34,630 nt of DNA from contig JAHFRL010000039.1 in the NCBI GenBank assembly GCA_023266235.1, forward strand, positions 1 to 34,630. The letters are read 5' to 3'. Below, piece after piece: positions 8,193 to 16,578 of the stretch. This DNA is from Betaproteobacteria bacterium. GTDB taxonomy: Bacteria > Pseudomonadota > Gammaproteobacteria > Burkholderiales > SG8-41. A model generated the notes under the pieces. That model was not told the origin of the DNA. It did not search any database and worked only from the letters and a program-made list of their open reading frames with translations. A program made the translations under genes and the position numbers. The first letter of the stretch is position 1; each line of letters starts with the position of its first letter.

Positions 8193-9266
8193 ATGCGTTC
8201 CGCCAGGTTTTGGCAATGCGTCGCGCTATGGCTGTTTTCACTCCTGCTGGCGGCGCCCGCCGCGGTCGTGGCGCAGACCAAGATCGTCAAGCAGGATTAC
8301 CACATCGACGGCATCGATCCCGGCATCAGGCTGTTCGTGCGCCAGAAAATGGCGGCAGGCAACACCCGCTTTACCGAGGACAATATCGTGCTGTTCATCC
8401 ATGGCGCCACGTTCCCGTCGACACCCGATTTCGATCTGCAGTACAAGGATTATTCGTGGGCGGACTGGATGATAGAGCGCGGTTACGTGGTCTATATGTT
8501 CGACAAGCGCAACTACGGCTTCTCGAGCCGCGAAAAAGCCATGGACGAGCCGGCGGCCGGCAACAAGCCGGTATCGCGCTCTTATCTCGTGATCCGCGAC
8601 ATCGGTGCGGCCGTCGACCACATCAGAACCAAACACAAAGTCGGCAAAATCACATTGATCGGCTGGTCGTGGGGCGCGATGACCGCCGGCTATTACACGT
8701 CTCTCAATAGCGAAAAAGTAAAGAAACTCGTGATGTACGCGCCTGCCTATGCGTTCCCGCTGCATACCAATCTCGGTCCCGGCAGCGGCTTGCAGAACAA
8801 GCGCAAACCTTATGAGTTCAATTACGGGTTGGGGGCCTACCGCCTCGGATCGAAAGCGGCCAACGACGGGCGCTGGGACGGCGAGATTCCGGTTGCCGAC
8901 AAAAACAGCTACCGCGAGGAAGGCGTGCGCGACGCATTCGCCAATGAAGCGCTAGCGACCGACCCGACCAGCAACACGCGCAACCCGCCTTCGTTGCGGG
9001 CACCCAACGGCGTGCTCGAGGACACTTTCATGCAGGCGACCGGGCGCCGCATCTGGAATGCGTCGTCGATTTACGTGCCGACGCTGGTGATCGCAGGCGA
9101 ATACGACACGTGGTCCTATCCCGAAGACCGCGAAGGACTGATGCGCGATCTCACTAACGCGCCCGTCAAGAAACACGTGCTGATCAAGGACGCCACCCAC
9201 TTCGTGCTGTTCGAAAAGCAGCGTTTTGAGTTCTTCAACGAGATCCTGAAGTTCCTCAAGGATTAA
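8193..9266 (+). CDS. Secreted alpha/beta hydrolase
   Basis: A protein of 357 residues with a Sec signal peptide (1-28, ending AVVAQ), hence periplasmic or secreted. The catalytic triad can be read: Ser159 in LIGWSWGAM, Asp305 in AGEYDTW and His336 in KDATHFVLFE. LFIHGATFPS (67-76) forms the oxyanion region. The unusual GWSWG elbow separates it from the cytoplasmic hydrolase just upstream; the two are not close paralogues. The substrate is unknown, possibly an ester or lactone. I chose the ATG at 8193 over the GTG at 8178 because AGGAG at 8181-8185 sits seven bases before it. A terminator follows at 9284. Confidence 0.88.
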   Translation: MRSARFWQCVALWLFSLLLAAPAAVVAQTKIVKQDYHIDGIDPGIRLFVRQKMAAGNTRFTEDNIVLFIHGATFPSTPDFDLQYKDYSWADWMIERGYVVYMFDKRNYGFSSREKAMDEPAAGNKPVSRSYLVIRDIGAAVDHIRTKHKVGKITLIGWSWGAMTAGYYTSLNSEKVKKLVMYAPAYAFPLHTNLGPGSGLQNKRKPYEFNYGLGAYRLGSKAANDGRWDGEIPVADKNSYREEGVRDAFANEALATDPTSNTRNPPSLRAPNGVLEDTFMQATGRRIWNASSIYVPTLVIAGEYDTWSYPEDREGLMRDLTNAPVKKHVLIKDATHFVLFEKQRFEFFNEILKFLKD

Positions 9267-9283
9267 GCCGCATTACAAGCTTG

Positions 9284-9309
9284 GCGCGGTCTTGCACCGG
9301 GCTTTTTTT
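9284..9309 (+). terminator. Rho-independent terminator after the secreted hydrolase
   Basis: GCGCGGT (9284-9290) pairs with ACCGGGC (9296-9302) with one G-G mismatch across a five-base loop, followed directly by seven T residues (9303-9309). It lies 18 bases after the hydrolase stop and so separates that gene from the Bug gene downstream. Confidence 0.6.
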
Positions 9310-9335
9310 CGCAATTGTCGACTGAGGAGGAATCA

Positions 9336-10310
9336 ATGCCAGTCAAATCATTACGCCTGCTGTCGGTGCTCGCGCTGACAGCCGCTGCCGGCGTTTTCGC
9401 GCAGGACTTTCCGACCAAGCAGGTCGTGGTCGTGGTGCCGTTCGCGGCCGGCGGCCCGACCGATACGCTCGCGCGCAACCTCGGTGTCGCCCTCACGGGC
9501 TCGCTGAAGCAGCAGGTCATCATCGACAACACCGCCGGCGCCGGCGGCACGATTGCCTACAACAAGGTCGCGAAAGCGAAGCCGGACGGCTACACGATCC
9601 TGATCGCGCACATCGGCATGGCGACCGCGCCGGCGCTGTATCGCAAACTGCCGTACGATCCGCTGGCCGACTTCGAATATATCGGCCAGGTCGCCGACGT
9701 GCCGATGACGTTTCTCGGCAAAAAGGGCCTGCCACCGAACAACTTCAAGGAACTGCTCGCCTATATCAAAGCGAACAAGGGCAAGCTCAACTATGCGAAC
9801 GCCGGGCTCGGCGCGGCCTCGCACCTGTGCGGACTGCTGTTCATGAGCCAGATTGAAACCGAGCTTACGACCATATCCTACAAGGGCACCGCGCCGGCAA
9901 TGACCGACTTGATCGGCGGCCAGGTCGATCTGATGTGCGACCAGACCACCAACACCACACAGCAGATCAAGGCCGGCACGGTCAAGGTCTATGGCGTGAC
10001 ATCGAGGCAGCGCGTCCCCTCGCTCAAGGAAATTCCGACGCTCGCCGAGCAGGGCCTGAAAAACTTCGAGGTCGTGGTCTGGCACGGCCTCTACGCGCCG
10101 AAAGGCACGCCCAAGCCGGTGATCAACAGGCTGGTCGCGGCGCTGCAAGCCGCGGTCAAGGATCCGACCTTCAAAACGCGCCTCGCCGATCTCGGCGCCG
10201 AGCCGGTGCCGGTGGCGAAAGCCAATCCGGAAGCGCTGCGCACCCACCTGCAGGCGGAAATCAACAAGTGGGCGCCGATTATCAAGAAAGCCGGCGTTTA
10301 CGCGGACTGA
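9336..10310 (+). CDS. Tripartite tricarboxylate transporter binding protein (Bug/TctC family)
   Basis: A periplasmic solute-binding protein of 324 residues. The signal peptide ends VFAQ and the mature protein opens with the family signature DFPTKQVVVVVPFAAGGPTD, the PF(A)AGGxxD loop that contacts carboxylate ligands. VIIDNTAGAGGTIAYNKVA and VPSLKEIPTLAEQG are the other standard Bug blocks. Such proteins bind di- or tricarboxylates, amino acids or aromatic acids and pass them to a TctA/TctB permease. No tctA or tctB is nearby, so this is an orphan, as is common in Burkholderiales. GAGGAGG at 9324-9330 fixes the start. It is a single-gene unit, flanked by terminators on both sides. Confidence 0.93.
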   Translation: MPVKSLRLLSVLALTAAAGVFAQDFPTKQVVVVVPFAAGGPTDTLARNLGVALTGSLKQQVIIDNTAGAGGTIAYNKVAKAKPDGYTILIAHIGMATAPALYRKLPYDPLADFEYIGQVADVPMTFLGKKGLPPNNFKELLAYIKANKGKLNYANAGLGAASHLCGLLFMSQIETELTTISYKGTAPAMTDLIGGQVDLMCDQTTNTTQQIKAGTVKVYGVTSRQRVPSLKEIPTLAEQGLKNFEVVVWHGLYAPKGTPKPVINRLVAALQAAVKDPTFKTRLADLGAEPVPVAKANPEALRTHLQAEINKWAPIIKKAGVYAD

Positions 10311-10342
10311 GCGCACGGCGCGTTCCCGGCATCACAACTGCA

Positions 10343-10378
10343 ACGGGTTTCGGCCAAGGCCGAAACCCGTTTTTTTTT
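10343..10378 (+). terminator. Strong Rho-independent terminator after the Bug gene
   Basis: ACGGGTTTCGGCC (10343-10355) is perfectly complementary to GGCCGAAACCCGT (10358-10370), followed by a run of eight more T residues (10371-10378). This is the clearest terminator in the window. Confidence 0.93.
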
Positions 10379-10418
10379 GCGCGCCGGCACTGGCCGCCGC
10401 TGCGCCAATTCGCTATGC

Positions 10419-10447
10419 TTGACAGCTTTTGACGCTCACGCTATCTA
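10419..10447 (+). promoter_or_regulatory. Possible sigma70 promoter overlapping the racemase start
   Basis: TTGACA (10419-10424), 17 bases, then TATCTA (10442-10447). Transcription would start near 10454, after the annotated ATG at 10447 but next to an in-frame GTG at 10456. Either the hexamers are a coincidence or the gene is read from a leaderless GTG. Confidence 0.35.
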
Positions 10448-11151
10448 TGCCTGAAGTGCTTGGCGTGCTCGGCGGCATGGGGCCGCTCGCGACCGTCGAT
10501 TTCCTGCGCAAGCTGATCGAGGAAACACCGGCGGCGCGCGACGAAGACCACCTGCCGGTCGTCGTCTATTCGGTGCCGCAGATACCAATGCGGCCGGCGG
10601 CCATCCTCGACGGCGGCGTATCGCCGCTGCCCGCGATGATCGAGGGAATACGCACGTTAAAGCAGGCTGGCGCGGTTGCAATCGCCATCCCGTGCAATAC
10701 GGCGCATTACTGGTACGACGAGTTGAGGCACGCAGGCGGACTGCCGATCGTGCACATCGCCGACGCCGCGCTCGCCGCACTCGCCGGACGCTGCGCTCCG
10801 GGCGCAACGATCGGGCTGATCGGCACGCGCGGCACGCTTGCTGCCGGATTTTTCCAGCAACGGCTCGCTGCGCACGGCTATCGTTGCATCGTCAACAGCG
10901 ACGCGGATCAGGCACAACTGGTGTTGACGGCCATCCTGCACGTCAAGGGCAACCAGCTCGACGCCGCAGCCGTGCTGCTCGAGTCCGCGGTCGCCAAGCT
11001 CATGCACGAAGGCGCGGCGGGCGTGATTCTCGCCTGCACTGAAACCCCGGTGGTGCTCGACCGTTTGTCGCCGCAAACCGCGGCGATATGCGTCGACGCC
11101 ACGCGAGCGCTGGCCAAAGCGTGCGTGGCATGGTGGCAGCACCGCGCATAA
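10447..11151 (+). CDS. Aspartate/glutamate racemase family protein
   Basis: The protein has 234 residues, the normal length for cofactor-independent Asp/Glu racemases. The family entry motif GVLGGMGPLATVDFL starts at residue 6. Both catalytic cysteines are present: Cys83 in IPCNTAHYW and Cys197 in LACTETPVVL, so proton abstraction from either face should be possible. VPQIPMRPAAI matches the substrate-binding loop of the aspartate racemase (RacX/YgeA) branch. Aspartate is the likely substrate, though some relatives act on other amino acids. An upstream TTG at 10429 would add six residues, and a GTG at 10456 could be used if the promoter overlapping the start is real. Genes for aspartate import and deamination lie a few kb away. 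Confidence 0.88.
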   Translation: MPEVLGVLGGMGPLATVDFLRKLIEETPAARDEDHLPVVVYSVPQIPMRPAAILDGGVSPLPAMIEGIRTLKQAGAVAIAIPCNTAHYWYDELRHAGGLPIVHIADAALAALAGRCAPGATIGLIGTRGTLAAGFFQQRLAAHGYRCIVNSDADQAQLVLTAILHVKGNQLDAAAVLLESAVAKLMHEGAAGVILACTETPVVLDRLSPQTAAICVDATRALAKACVAWWQHRA

Positions 11152-11189
11152 GCTGCGCCGCTCCGCCGCCGGTAGGCTGTATAAATCTC

Positions 11190-11236
11190 CGCGTGGTCAT
11201 TCCGGGTCATCGCTTGTCCGGGACTCAATCCACGCG
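11190..11236. repeat. Inverted repeat / REP-like sequence between convergent genes
   Basis: CGCGTGG (11190-11196) and CCACGCG (11230-11236) are exact inverted copies. They enclose GTCATTCCGGG, which resembles the start of the REP-like hairpins at 27941 and 30705. The element overlaps the 3' end of the minus-strand Bug gene. There is no T-run, so it is not an ordinary terminator. Confidence 0.4.
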
Positions 11237-12211
11237 GATATCCAGGGTTTTGATCAGATCACCGTATTTTTTCAAGTCTGTCCGTATTAGCGCAGCGGAT
11301 TCAGCGGGAGTATTCGCGATAACGTCGGAGCCGGTGAGCAGAATTTGCGCGTTGACCTCGGGCGTCTTCAGAATACGCACGATCTCCTGGTTGAGCCTGG
11401 TTATGACAGCGCGGGGAGTTCGTGACGGCACAAGCACCCCTTGCCAGTTGCCTTCCTCGTAGCCGGCGACCCCGGCTTCGGATACTGTCGGTACGTCGGG
11501 CATCGCGGCAATGCGCTTAAGGCCGGTGACCCCGAGCACCCTTATCCTTCCCGATTTCAGATGCGGCTGAATCGGCACCGACGAGGCCCACATGAGCTTA
11601 ACTTCGCCTGCCAGCAGCGCGAGGATTGCGGGTCCCACGCCCCGGTATGGCACGTGCGTCAGCTTCACTCCGGCCATCGTCGCGAATCGTTCGGCGGCAA
11701 TATGGGTGGCGTTGCCGCTGCCGCCGGAACCATAGTTGATCCCGCCGGGTTTCGCCCGCGCCAGATCAACCAACTGTCGCACCGACGTAACGGGCAACGA
11801 CGGATGTACCGCCAGAAGATACGGTTGCCAAAGCAGCGTTGTCACCGCCGCGAAATCCCGTTCAGAGTCAAACGGCAATTTCGGATAGACGGCTGGGTTC
11901 ATCGTAAAAGTACTGGCGACCAGCAGCATCGTGTAGCCGTCCGGCGCCGCTTTTGCCGCGAGGTCGGTTCCAATGTTGCCGTTGGCGCCGCTACGGTTAT
12001 CAATCACCACGGTCTGTCCCCACGCTTCCGTGAGCTTCTGCCCTATGAGTCGCGCGAGGAAATCGGAGGTCCCTCCCGTGGGGTAGGGAATGATCCACCG
12101 GATCGGTTTAGTCGGATACTCTTGCGCCAAGACCGCTACCGGCGCCGATCCTCCCGCCAGAAAAATCATCAGCAGCCACCAGCGATGATCGATAAGACCT
12201 GTGCGCGACAT
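11225..12211 (-). CDS. Tripartite tricarboxylate transporter binding protein (Bug/TctC family)
   Basis: A second Bug-type periplasmic binding protein, 328 residues. The signal peptide ends VAVLAQ and the mature start is EYPTKPIRWIIPYPTGGTSD, with Y-P-T in place of the usual F-A-A before GG. VVIDNRSGANGNIGTDLAAKA and AAMPDVPTVSEAGV are the expected family blocks. It is only distantly related to the Bug protein at 9336, so the two probably bind different acids. AGGAGG, five bases before the ATG on the minus strand, fixes the start. It lies downstream of mmgE/prpD in the same direction, with a 204-base gap in which I see no supported gene. A substrate handled by the MmgE/PrpD enzyme is a reasonable guess. 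Confidence 0.93.
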   Translation of the reverse strand: MSRTGLIDHRWWLLMIFLAGGSAPVAVLAQEYPTKPIRWIIPYPTGGTSDFLARLIGQKLTEAWGQTVVIDNRSGANGNIGTDLAAKAAPDGYTMLLVASTFTMNPAVYPKLPFDSERDFAAVTTLLWQPYLLAVHPSLPVTSVRQLVDLARAKPGGINYGSGGSGNATHIAAERFATMAGVKLTHVPYRGVGPAILALLAGEVKLMWASSVPIQPHLKSGRIRVLGVTGLKRIAAMPDVPTVSEAGVAGYEEGNWQGVLVPSRTPRAVITRLNQEIVRILKTPEVNAQILLTGSDVIANTPAESAALIRTDLKKYGDLIKTLDIRVD

Positions 12212-12415
12212 GCTGCCTCCTGTCAGATGCTGAACGGGTATCTGCTGACATCCCCACCCCGCTTACCGAGACGCGCCGACGCTCGCCTTCCGTCCGTCAG
12301 CGACCCCGCATCCAGTCTACCCTCGGGTCGACCCTTGCGTCCACGTTCACGCCCATCCGCAGTCTGGTCAAGGATATCGGCATGCGCGCGGGCCAGTGGC
12401 GCACCACCGGCGCTG

Positions 12416-13801
12416 CTAGGCAAATTCCGCCGAGAATGCGCGGATGTCAGCAATACTCTCGAGGCGCAGCAACGATGCGTAGAGTCTGCGCGCGCGCTCC
12501 TTCCCCCACACGGGCACGGTCAGGTCGTAGAATTTCTTCTCGACGTCCTCCGGTCGATGCGGGTTGTCGGGCTCGCCCTTCATGATTTCGCAACGGCCAC
12601 GGACTGCGCGCCCGTCGTGGAGATGGATCACGACATCACACAGTTGTTTGCCGGGGTACGCCGCGGTGTAGGCGGGCTCCTCGGTGACATCGACTTTCGC
12701 CGTCAACGCCTGCACCGCGGGATTCTCGACCGCGCTCCGGTCAAAGCAGTCGATGCCCGAACGGCCGTGCACGAGTATCGTGGCCAGCGCGAACGGTATC
12801 GAAAACTTCGCGCCGAAGCTGGTGGTGATGTGCTTGCCCGAAAGCAGTGCGGCCATTTGAAACGCCTTTACCTCGATGCGCGTGATGTCCGCGGCAGCGA
12901 GCCTGCCTTCGGGTACCGTCGCAAGCGCCGCTTGGAGCGCGTCGATCGCGGCGTGCGCATAGCGCCCCGCGGGATGCAGCTTGAAATAGCCTTGCATGAT
13001 CAGCCAGTCCGTGCCCAGCCCGGCGACCATGCGCTGCGGGTCGAATCCGTCGGCGATGACGGTGCCGTAGGTAAAGCCGATCCCGTCGCGTTGCCCGGTG
13101 AAACCTGCTTCCACCAATTGCACCGCGGTTTGCCCCGCCAGCGCGCTGTGCCCGGAATAGACGTTGCGCACGGTCGCCTCGTCGAGCATCGCCTGGCGGT
13201 TGGTTGCCATGGCCATGGTCGCGGCGACGTTGATGACATTGCGCATGCGTGCTTCACCAAAACCCTTCATGTGCGCGACGGCAACCGCGGCCCCGATCAC
13301 GCCGCAGGTACCATGCGGGTGCACCGAGACGCGCATTTTCGATGCCATGCCGACCCGCGCGCATAGCTCATAGCCAAGCACGACGGCGAGCAGCAACTCG
13401 CGCCCCGACACGCCGAGTTCCTGCGCAACCGCAACCGCTGCCGGAATCACCTGACTCCCGGGATGCGAAAAGGCTGGCGTGCTGCCTTCGTCAAAGTCAT
13501 GCCAGGTACTCGCGATGCCGTTGAGAAAGCCTGCGTCGCGCGGCGCCGCGCGGTGTCTGGTCCCGATCACCCAGCTGTTGCCCTGCTGCGGATCGCCAAG
13601 ATAGCCTTGCGCCAGCGCCTTGAGCTCGTCGCTCTGATTGCCCGCCGTGATGATGGCGAAGCAATCTGCGATCAGCCGCTTGCAGCGATCAATCACATGA
13701 GGCGGTAAATCCTGGAACCGCGTGTCGCGGATAAAACGGCCGAGCTCGCTCAAATACCGCGGGGACGCGGTTTTATCGGTTTGCGATGCGGATGGCAACA
13801 T
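12416..13801 (-). CDS. MmgE/PrpD family protein
   Basis: The 461 residues are typical of the MmgE/PrpD family, which includes 2-methylcitrate dehydratase and itaconate (cis-aconitate) decarboxylase. The all-helical N-terminal domain carries GFLNGIASTWHDFDEGST and the conserved HPGSQVIPAAVAVAQ. SVHPHGTCGVIGAAVAVA and the later LHPAGRYAHAAIDAL also match. Family members act on short tri- or dicarboxylic acids by dehydration or decarboxylation; the exact reaction cannot be assigned, and no prpB or prpC is present to suggest the methylcitrate cycle. The gene lies between aspA (112-base gap) and a Bug binding protein on the same strand, which suggests a carboxylate catabolism unit. Confidence 0.9.
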   Translation of the reverse strand: MLPSASQTDKTASPRYLSELGRFIRDTRFQDLPPHVIDRCKRLIADCFAIITAGNQSDELKALAQGYLGDPQQGNSWVIGTRHRAAPRDAGFLNGIASTWHDFDEGSTPAFSHPGSQVIPAAVAVAQELGVSGRELLLAVVLGYELCARVGMASKMRVSVHPHGTCGVIGAAVAVAHMKGFGEARMRNVINVAATMAMATNRQAMLDEATVRNVYSGHSALAGQTAVQLVEAGFTGQRDGIGFTYGTVIADGFDPQRMVAGLGTDWLIMQGYFKLHPAGRYAHAAIDALQAALATVPEGRLAAADITRIEVKAFQMAALLSGKHITTSFGAKFSIPFALATILVHGRSGIDCFDRSAVENPAVQALTAKVDVTEEPAYTAAYPGKQLCDVVIHLHDGRAVRGRCEIMKGEPDNPHRPEDVEKKFYDLTVPVWGKERARRLYASLLRLESIADIRAFSAEFA

Positions 13802-13842
13802 CGGAGACCGCCTTTAATGTCATTGCGGATTTAATCTGCAGT

Positions 13843-13875
13843 CGAGCCGTGCCGAAGCGGAGCGCGGACGGCTCG
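13843..13875 (-). terminator. Hairpin between aspA and mmgE/prpD
   Basis: CGAGCCGT (13843-13850) and ACGGCTCG (13868-13875) are perfect inverted copies with a 17-base loop, downstream of the aspA stop on the minus strand. No U-tract follows, so this may be a processing or attenuating hairpin rather than a true terminator. Confidence 0.35.
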
Positions 13876-13913
13876 AACCGGTGCGTGGCTCCACTGTAAC
13901 CGAACCGCCGCAA

Positions 13914-15335
13914 TCAGCTATTCTGCAGCGGCATATACCGCGGCTGCGTCAGGTTTTCAGGACGCAGTATGTCGTCGAGCTGTTCCTTGCTGAGCAGCTT
14001 TTTCTCCAGCACCAGCGCGTAAACGCTCCTGCCGCTGGCGAGCGCTTCCTGCGCGACCGCGGTCGCGTTCACGTAACCGATGTGCGGATTCAGCGCGGTG
14101 ACGATGCCGATCGAATGCTCAACGAGCTTGTGCAGATGCTCGCGATTGGCGGTGATGCCCGTCACGCAGCGCTCAGCGAGCGTCAAGCAGCCGTTGCGCA
14201 AATGGTTAAGGCTCTTGAACAGGCTGTGCGCGATGATCGGCTCGAACGCGTTGAGCTGCAGTTGCCCCGCTTCGGCGGCAAAGCTTACCGTGACGTCATT
14301 GCCGATCACCTCGAACGCGATCTGATTGACGACCTCCGGTATCACCGGGTTGACCTTGCCCGGCATGATGGATGAACCAGCCTGCATCGGCGGCAGGTTG
14401 ATTTCACCGAGTCCCGCGCGCGGGCCGGAGGACAGCAGCCGCAAATCGTGGCACGTCTTCGAAAGTTTGACCGCGACGCGCTTCAATACGCCCGAGAGCT
14501 GGACAAAAGCCCCGGCGTCCTGCGTTGCTTCGACCAGGTTGCCGGCGGTCTCGAGCTTGATGCCCGTGATATCGGATAATTTGCGGCACACCAGCCGCGC
14601 GTAATCGGGGTGTGCATTGATGCCGGTGCCGATCGCGGTGGCGCCAAGGTTGATCTCGTGAATCAGCAGGCACGCTTCGCGCAGGCGCTGTTCGTCCTCG
14701 CCGAGCATCACCGCGTAAGTGCTGAATTCCTGGCCGAGCGTCATCGGCACCGCGTCCTGCAACTGCGTGCGCCCCATCTTCAGCACGTGCACAAACTCCT
14801 GCGCCTTGGCCGCGAACGCGCCGCGCAACCCCGCCATCGCGTCGACCAGCCGCTGGATGCCGAAGTGCAGCGCCACCTTGACTGCCGTCGGGTAAACGTC
14901 ATTGGTGCTCTGGCTCATGTTGACGTGCTCGAGCGGATGCAGATATTGGTATTCGCCCTTTCTGTGCCCCATGAGTTCGAGGCCGCGGTTGGCGACGACC
15001 TCGTTGGCATTCATGTTGGTCGAAGTGCCGGCGCCGCCCTGGATCACATCGACCACGAACTCGTCGAGCAACTCGCCAGCGCGGATTTCCTCGCACGCCT
15101 TGACGACGGCGGCGGTTTTATCGTCGGCGAGCAACTGCAACTCGTTGTTGGCAAGCGCGGCCGCCTGCTTGATGCACGCCAGCGCGTTGACCAGATCGGG
15201 ATAGATCGAAATCGGCGTGCCGGTGATCGCGAAGTTTTCGAGCGCGCGCAAAGTATGCACGCCGTAATAGGCGGCGGCGGGAACGAGGCGGTCGCCGAGC
15301 AGATCATGCTCGCTACGCTGGGCTTGCTTGGACAT
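13914..15335 (-). CDS. aspA: Aspartate ammonia-lyase (aspartase)
   Basis: Catalyses L-aspartate to fumarate plus ammonia. The protein has 473 residues, matching bacterial aspartases. Diagnostic sequence: EHDLLGDRLVPAAAYYGVHT at the N-terminus, GGAGTSTNMNANEV (101-114), SQSTNDVYPT (141-150), MGRTQLQDAVPMTLGQEF and the flexible SS-loop GSSIMPGKVNP (320-330) with the catalytic Ser321. The HTLRALENF and MGRTQLQDAVPMT blocks favour aspartase over fumarase C. I chose the ATG at 15335 because GGTGGAG lies eight bases before it; a frame from 15398 adds 21 unrelated residues. It is transcribed divergently from the Asp/Glu ABC importer, so import and deamination share one intergenic region. mmgE/prpD and a Bug gene follow downstream. 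Confidence 0.93.
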   Translation of the reverse strand: MSKQAQRSEHDLLGDRLVPAAAYYGVHTLRALENFAITGTPISIYPDLVNALACIKQAAALANNELQLLADDKTAAVVKACEEIRAGELLDEFVVDVIQGGAGTSTNMNANEVVANRGLELMGHRKGEYQYLHPLEHVNMSQSTNDVYPTAVKVALHFGIQRLVDAMAGLRGAFAAKAQEFVHVLKMGRTQLQDAVPMTLGQEFSTYAVMLGEDEQRLREACLLIHEINLGATAIGTGINAHPDYARLVCRKLSDITGIKLETAGNLVEATQDAGAFVQLSGVLKRVAVKLSKTCHDLRLLSSGPRAGLGEINLPPMQAGSSIMPGKVNPVIPEVVNQIAFEVIGNDVTVSFAAEAGQLQLNAFEPIIAHSLFKSLNHLRNGCLTLAERCVTGITANREHLHKLVEHSIGIVTALNPHIGYVNATAVAQEALASGRSVYALVLEKKLLSKEQLDDILRPENLTQPRYMPLQNS

Positions 15336-15540
15336 ATCAAATCTCCACCCGAAAATGCCGCTCGGGACCAACCGGGAAAACGCTGTGCGGACCTGCATGC
15401 GATTCCGGTACCGTTAGCAATCATGATGTTAGCCCACCGCCGGCTTCGGCGTGCAGATTGCTGATTCAAATGGATAAGTTTGCCTTGCCCGCACCCGGTA
15501 AGACTGGACAAGCGCACATCGTTGGGCTAGATTGATTGTC

Positions 15541-15587
15541 TTGATTCAGCGGTTCGCGCTGATTTCATTGGTATAAGTCTGAATCAA
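15541..15587 (+). promoter_or_regulatory. Inverted repeat upstream of gltI, candidate operator
   Basis: TTGATTCAG (15541-15549) and CTGAATCAA (15579-15587) are perfect 9-base inverted copies, centres 38 bases apart, with TATAAG (15572-15577) between them as a possible -10. The second arm ends 25 bases before the gltI ATG. The element lies on the gltI side of the 277-base region shared with aspA. The remainder of that region shows no gene. Confidence 0.5.
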
Positions 15588-15612
15588 AAATCAAATATAT
15601 CGGGAGAGACAC

Positions 15613-16518
15613 ATGAGCCGTATTTCAAAGTTGTTACTGATCCTTATTGCCGGCGCACTCTGCGCCGCGCCGGCCTTGGCGCAGGACACACTGAAGAAAA
15701 TCAAGGATAGCGGCTCCATCACGATTGGCCATCGCGACGCCTCGATCCCGTTCTCGTATTACGACGACAAGCAGCAGCCGGTCGGATTTGCGATGGATCT
15801 TTGCATGAAGATCGTCGACGCCGTGAAAAACGAGCTCAAGATGCCGAAGCTCGAAGTCAAGTATCAGCTCGTGACTTCGGCTAACCGGATTCCGCTGATG
15901 GCCAACGGCACGATCGACCTCGAGTGCGGCTCGACGACCAATAATATCGAGCGCCAGAAACAGGTCTCGTTCACGATCACCCACTTCCTGACCGCCAACA
16001 AATACGTGAGCAAGAAAGCGTCCAACATCAAGTCGATCGACGACCTCAAGGGCAAGACCGTCGTGTCGACTTCGGGCACGACGAACATCAAGCAGGCAAC
16101 TGACCTGAATGTCGCGAAAAACATGGGCATGAACATCATTCCGGCGAACGGCCATCCGGAAGCCTTCCAAATGGTCGAAACGGGACGCGCGGTTGCTTTC
16201 GTGATGGACGATATTCTCCTGTATACCCTGGTGGCGCAGGCGCGTTCCCCGGGCGATTACGTGATCTCGTCGGATGCGTTTTCGCTGCCTGAGCCATACG
16301 GCATCATGATGCGCAAGGATGACCCTTCGTTCAAGAAGGTGGTCGACAACGCGATGATCCAGATTTACAAGGGCGGCGAGATCTTCAAGATTTACGACAA
16401 GTGGTTCACGAAGCCCGTTCCGCCCAAAGGCATCAACTACAACGTGCCGATGGCGCAGCAATTCAAGAACGTAGTCGCGAATCCGACTGACTCGGGCGAT
16501 CCCACCGTCTACAAGTAA
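15613..16518 (+). CDS. gltI: Glutamate/aspartate ABC transporter binding protein
   Basis: A periplasmic solute-binding protein of 301 residues. The signal peptide ends PALAQ. The mature start DTLKKIKDSGSITIGHRDAS and the central LECGSTTNNIERQKQVSFT are closely similar to the GltI/AatJ/PEB1-type acidic amino acid receptors; the polar T-T-N-N-x-E-R stretch and an Arg after it line the ligand pocket in that group. TFVSTSGTTN-like and GIMMRKDDPSFKK blocks also fit. It feeds GltJ and GltK, which follow. GGGAGAG precedes the ATG. A strong hairpin after the stop probably sets binding-protein expression above that of the membrane subunits. Opposite orientation to aspA supports aspartate as a ligand. 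Confidence 0.92.
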   Translation: MSRISKLLLILIAGALCAAPALAQDTLKKIKDSGSITIGHRDASIPFSYYDDKQQPVGFAMDLCMKIVDAVKNELKMPKLEVKYQLVTSANRIPLMANGTIDLECGSTTNNIERQKQVSFTITHFLTANKYVSKKASNIKSIDDLKGKTVVSTSGTTNIKQATDLNVAKNMGMNIIPANGHPEAFQMVETGRAVAFVMDDILLYTLVAQARSPGDYVISSDAFSLPEPYGIMMRKDDPSFKKVVDNAMIQIYKGGEIFKIYDKWFTKPVPPKGINYNVPMAQQFKNVVANPTDSGDPTVYK

Positions 16519-16533
16519 CAGGCCGCGCAGCGC

Positions 16534-16557
16534 ACGGGGGACTGGGAAGTCCCCCGT
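16534..16557 (+). terminator. Intercistronic hairpin between gltI and gltJ
   Basis: ACGGGGGACT (16534-16543) pairs perfectly with AGTCCCCCGT (16548-16557) over a GGGA loop, followed by TTCATTTC, a poor U-tract. It may act as a partial terminator or as a 3' stabiliser that raises gltI mRNA relative to gltJKL, a common arrangement for binding-protein genes. Confidence 0.6.
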
Positions 16558-16578
16558 TTCATTTCGGGAGGCCCCAAG

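Noticed and set aside
12223..12453. Minus-strand frame of 76 codons after mmgE/prpD
   Set aside because: Overlaps the mmgE/prpD end, lacks a good ribosome site and resembles no known protein.
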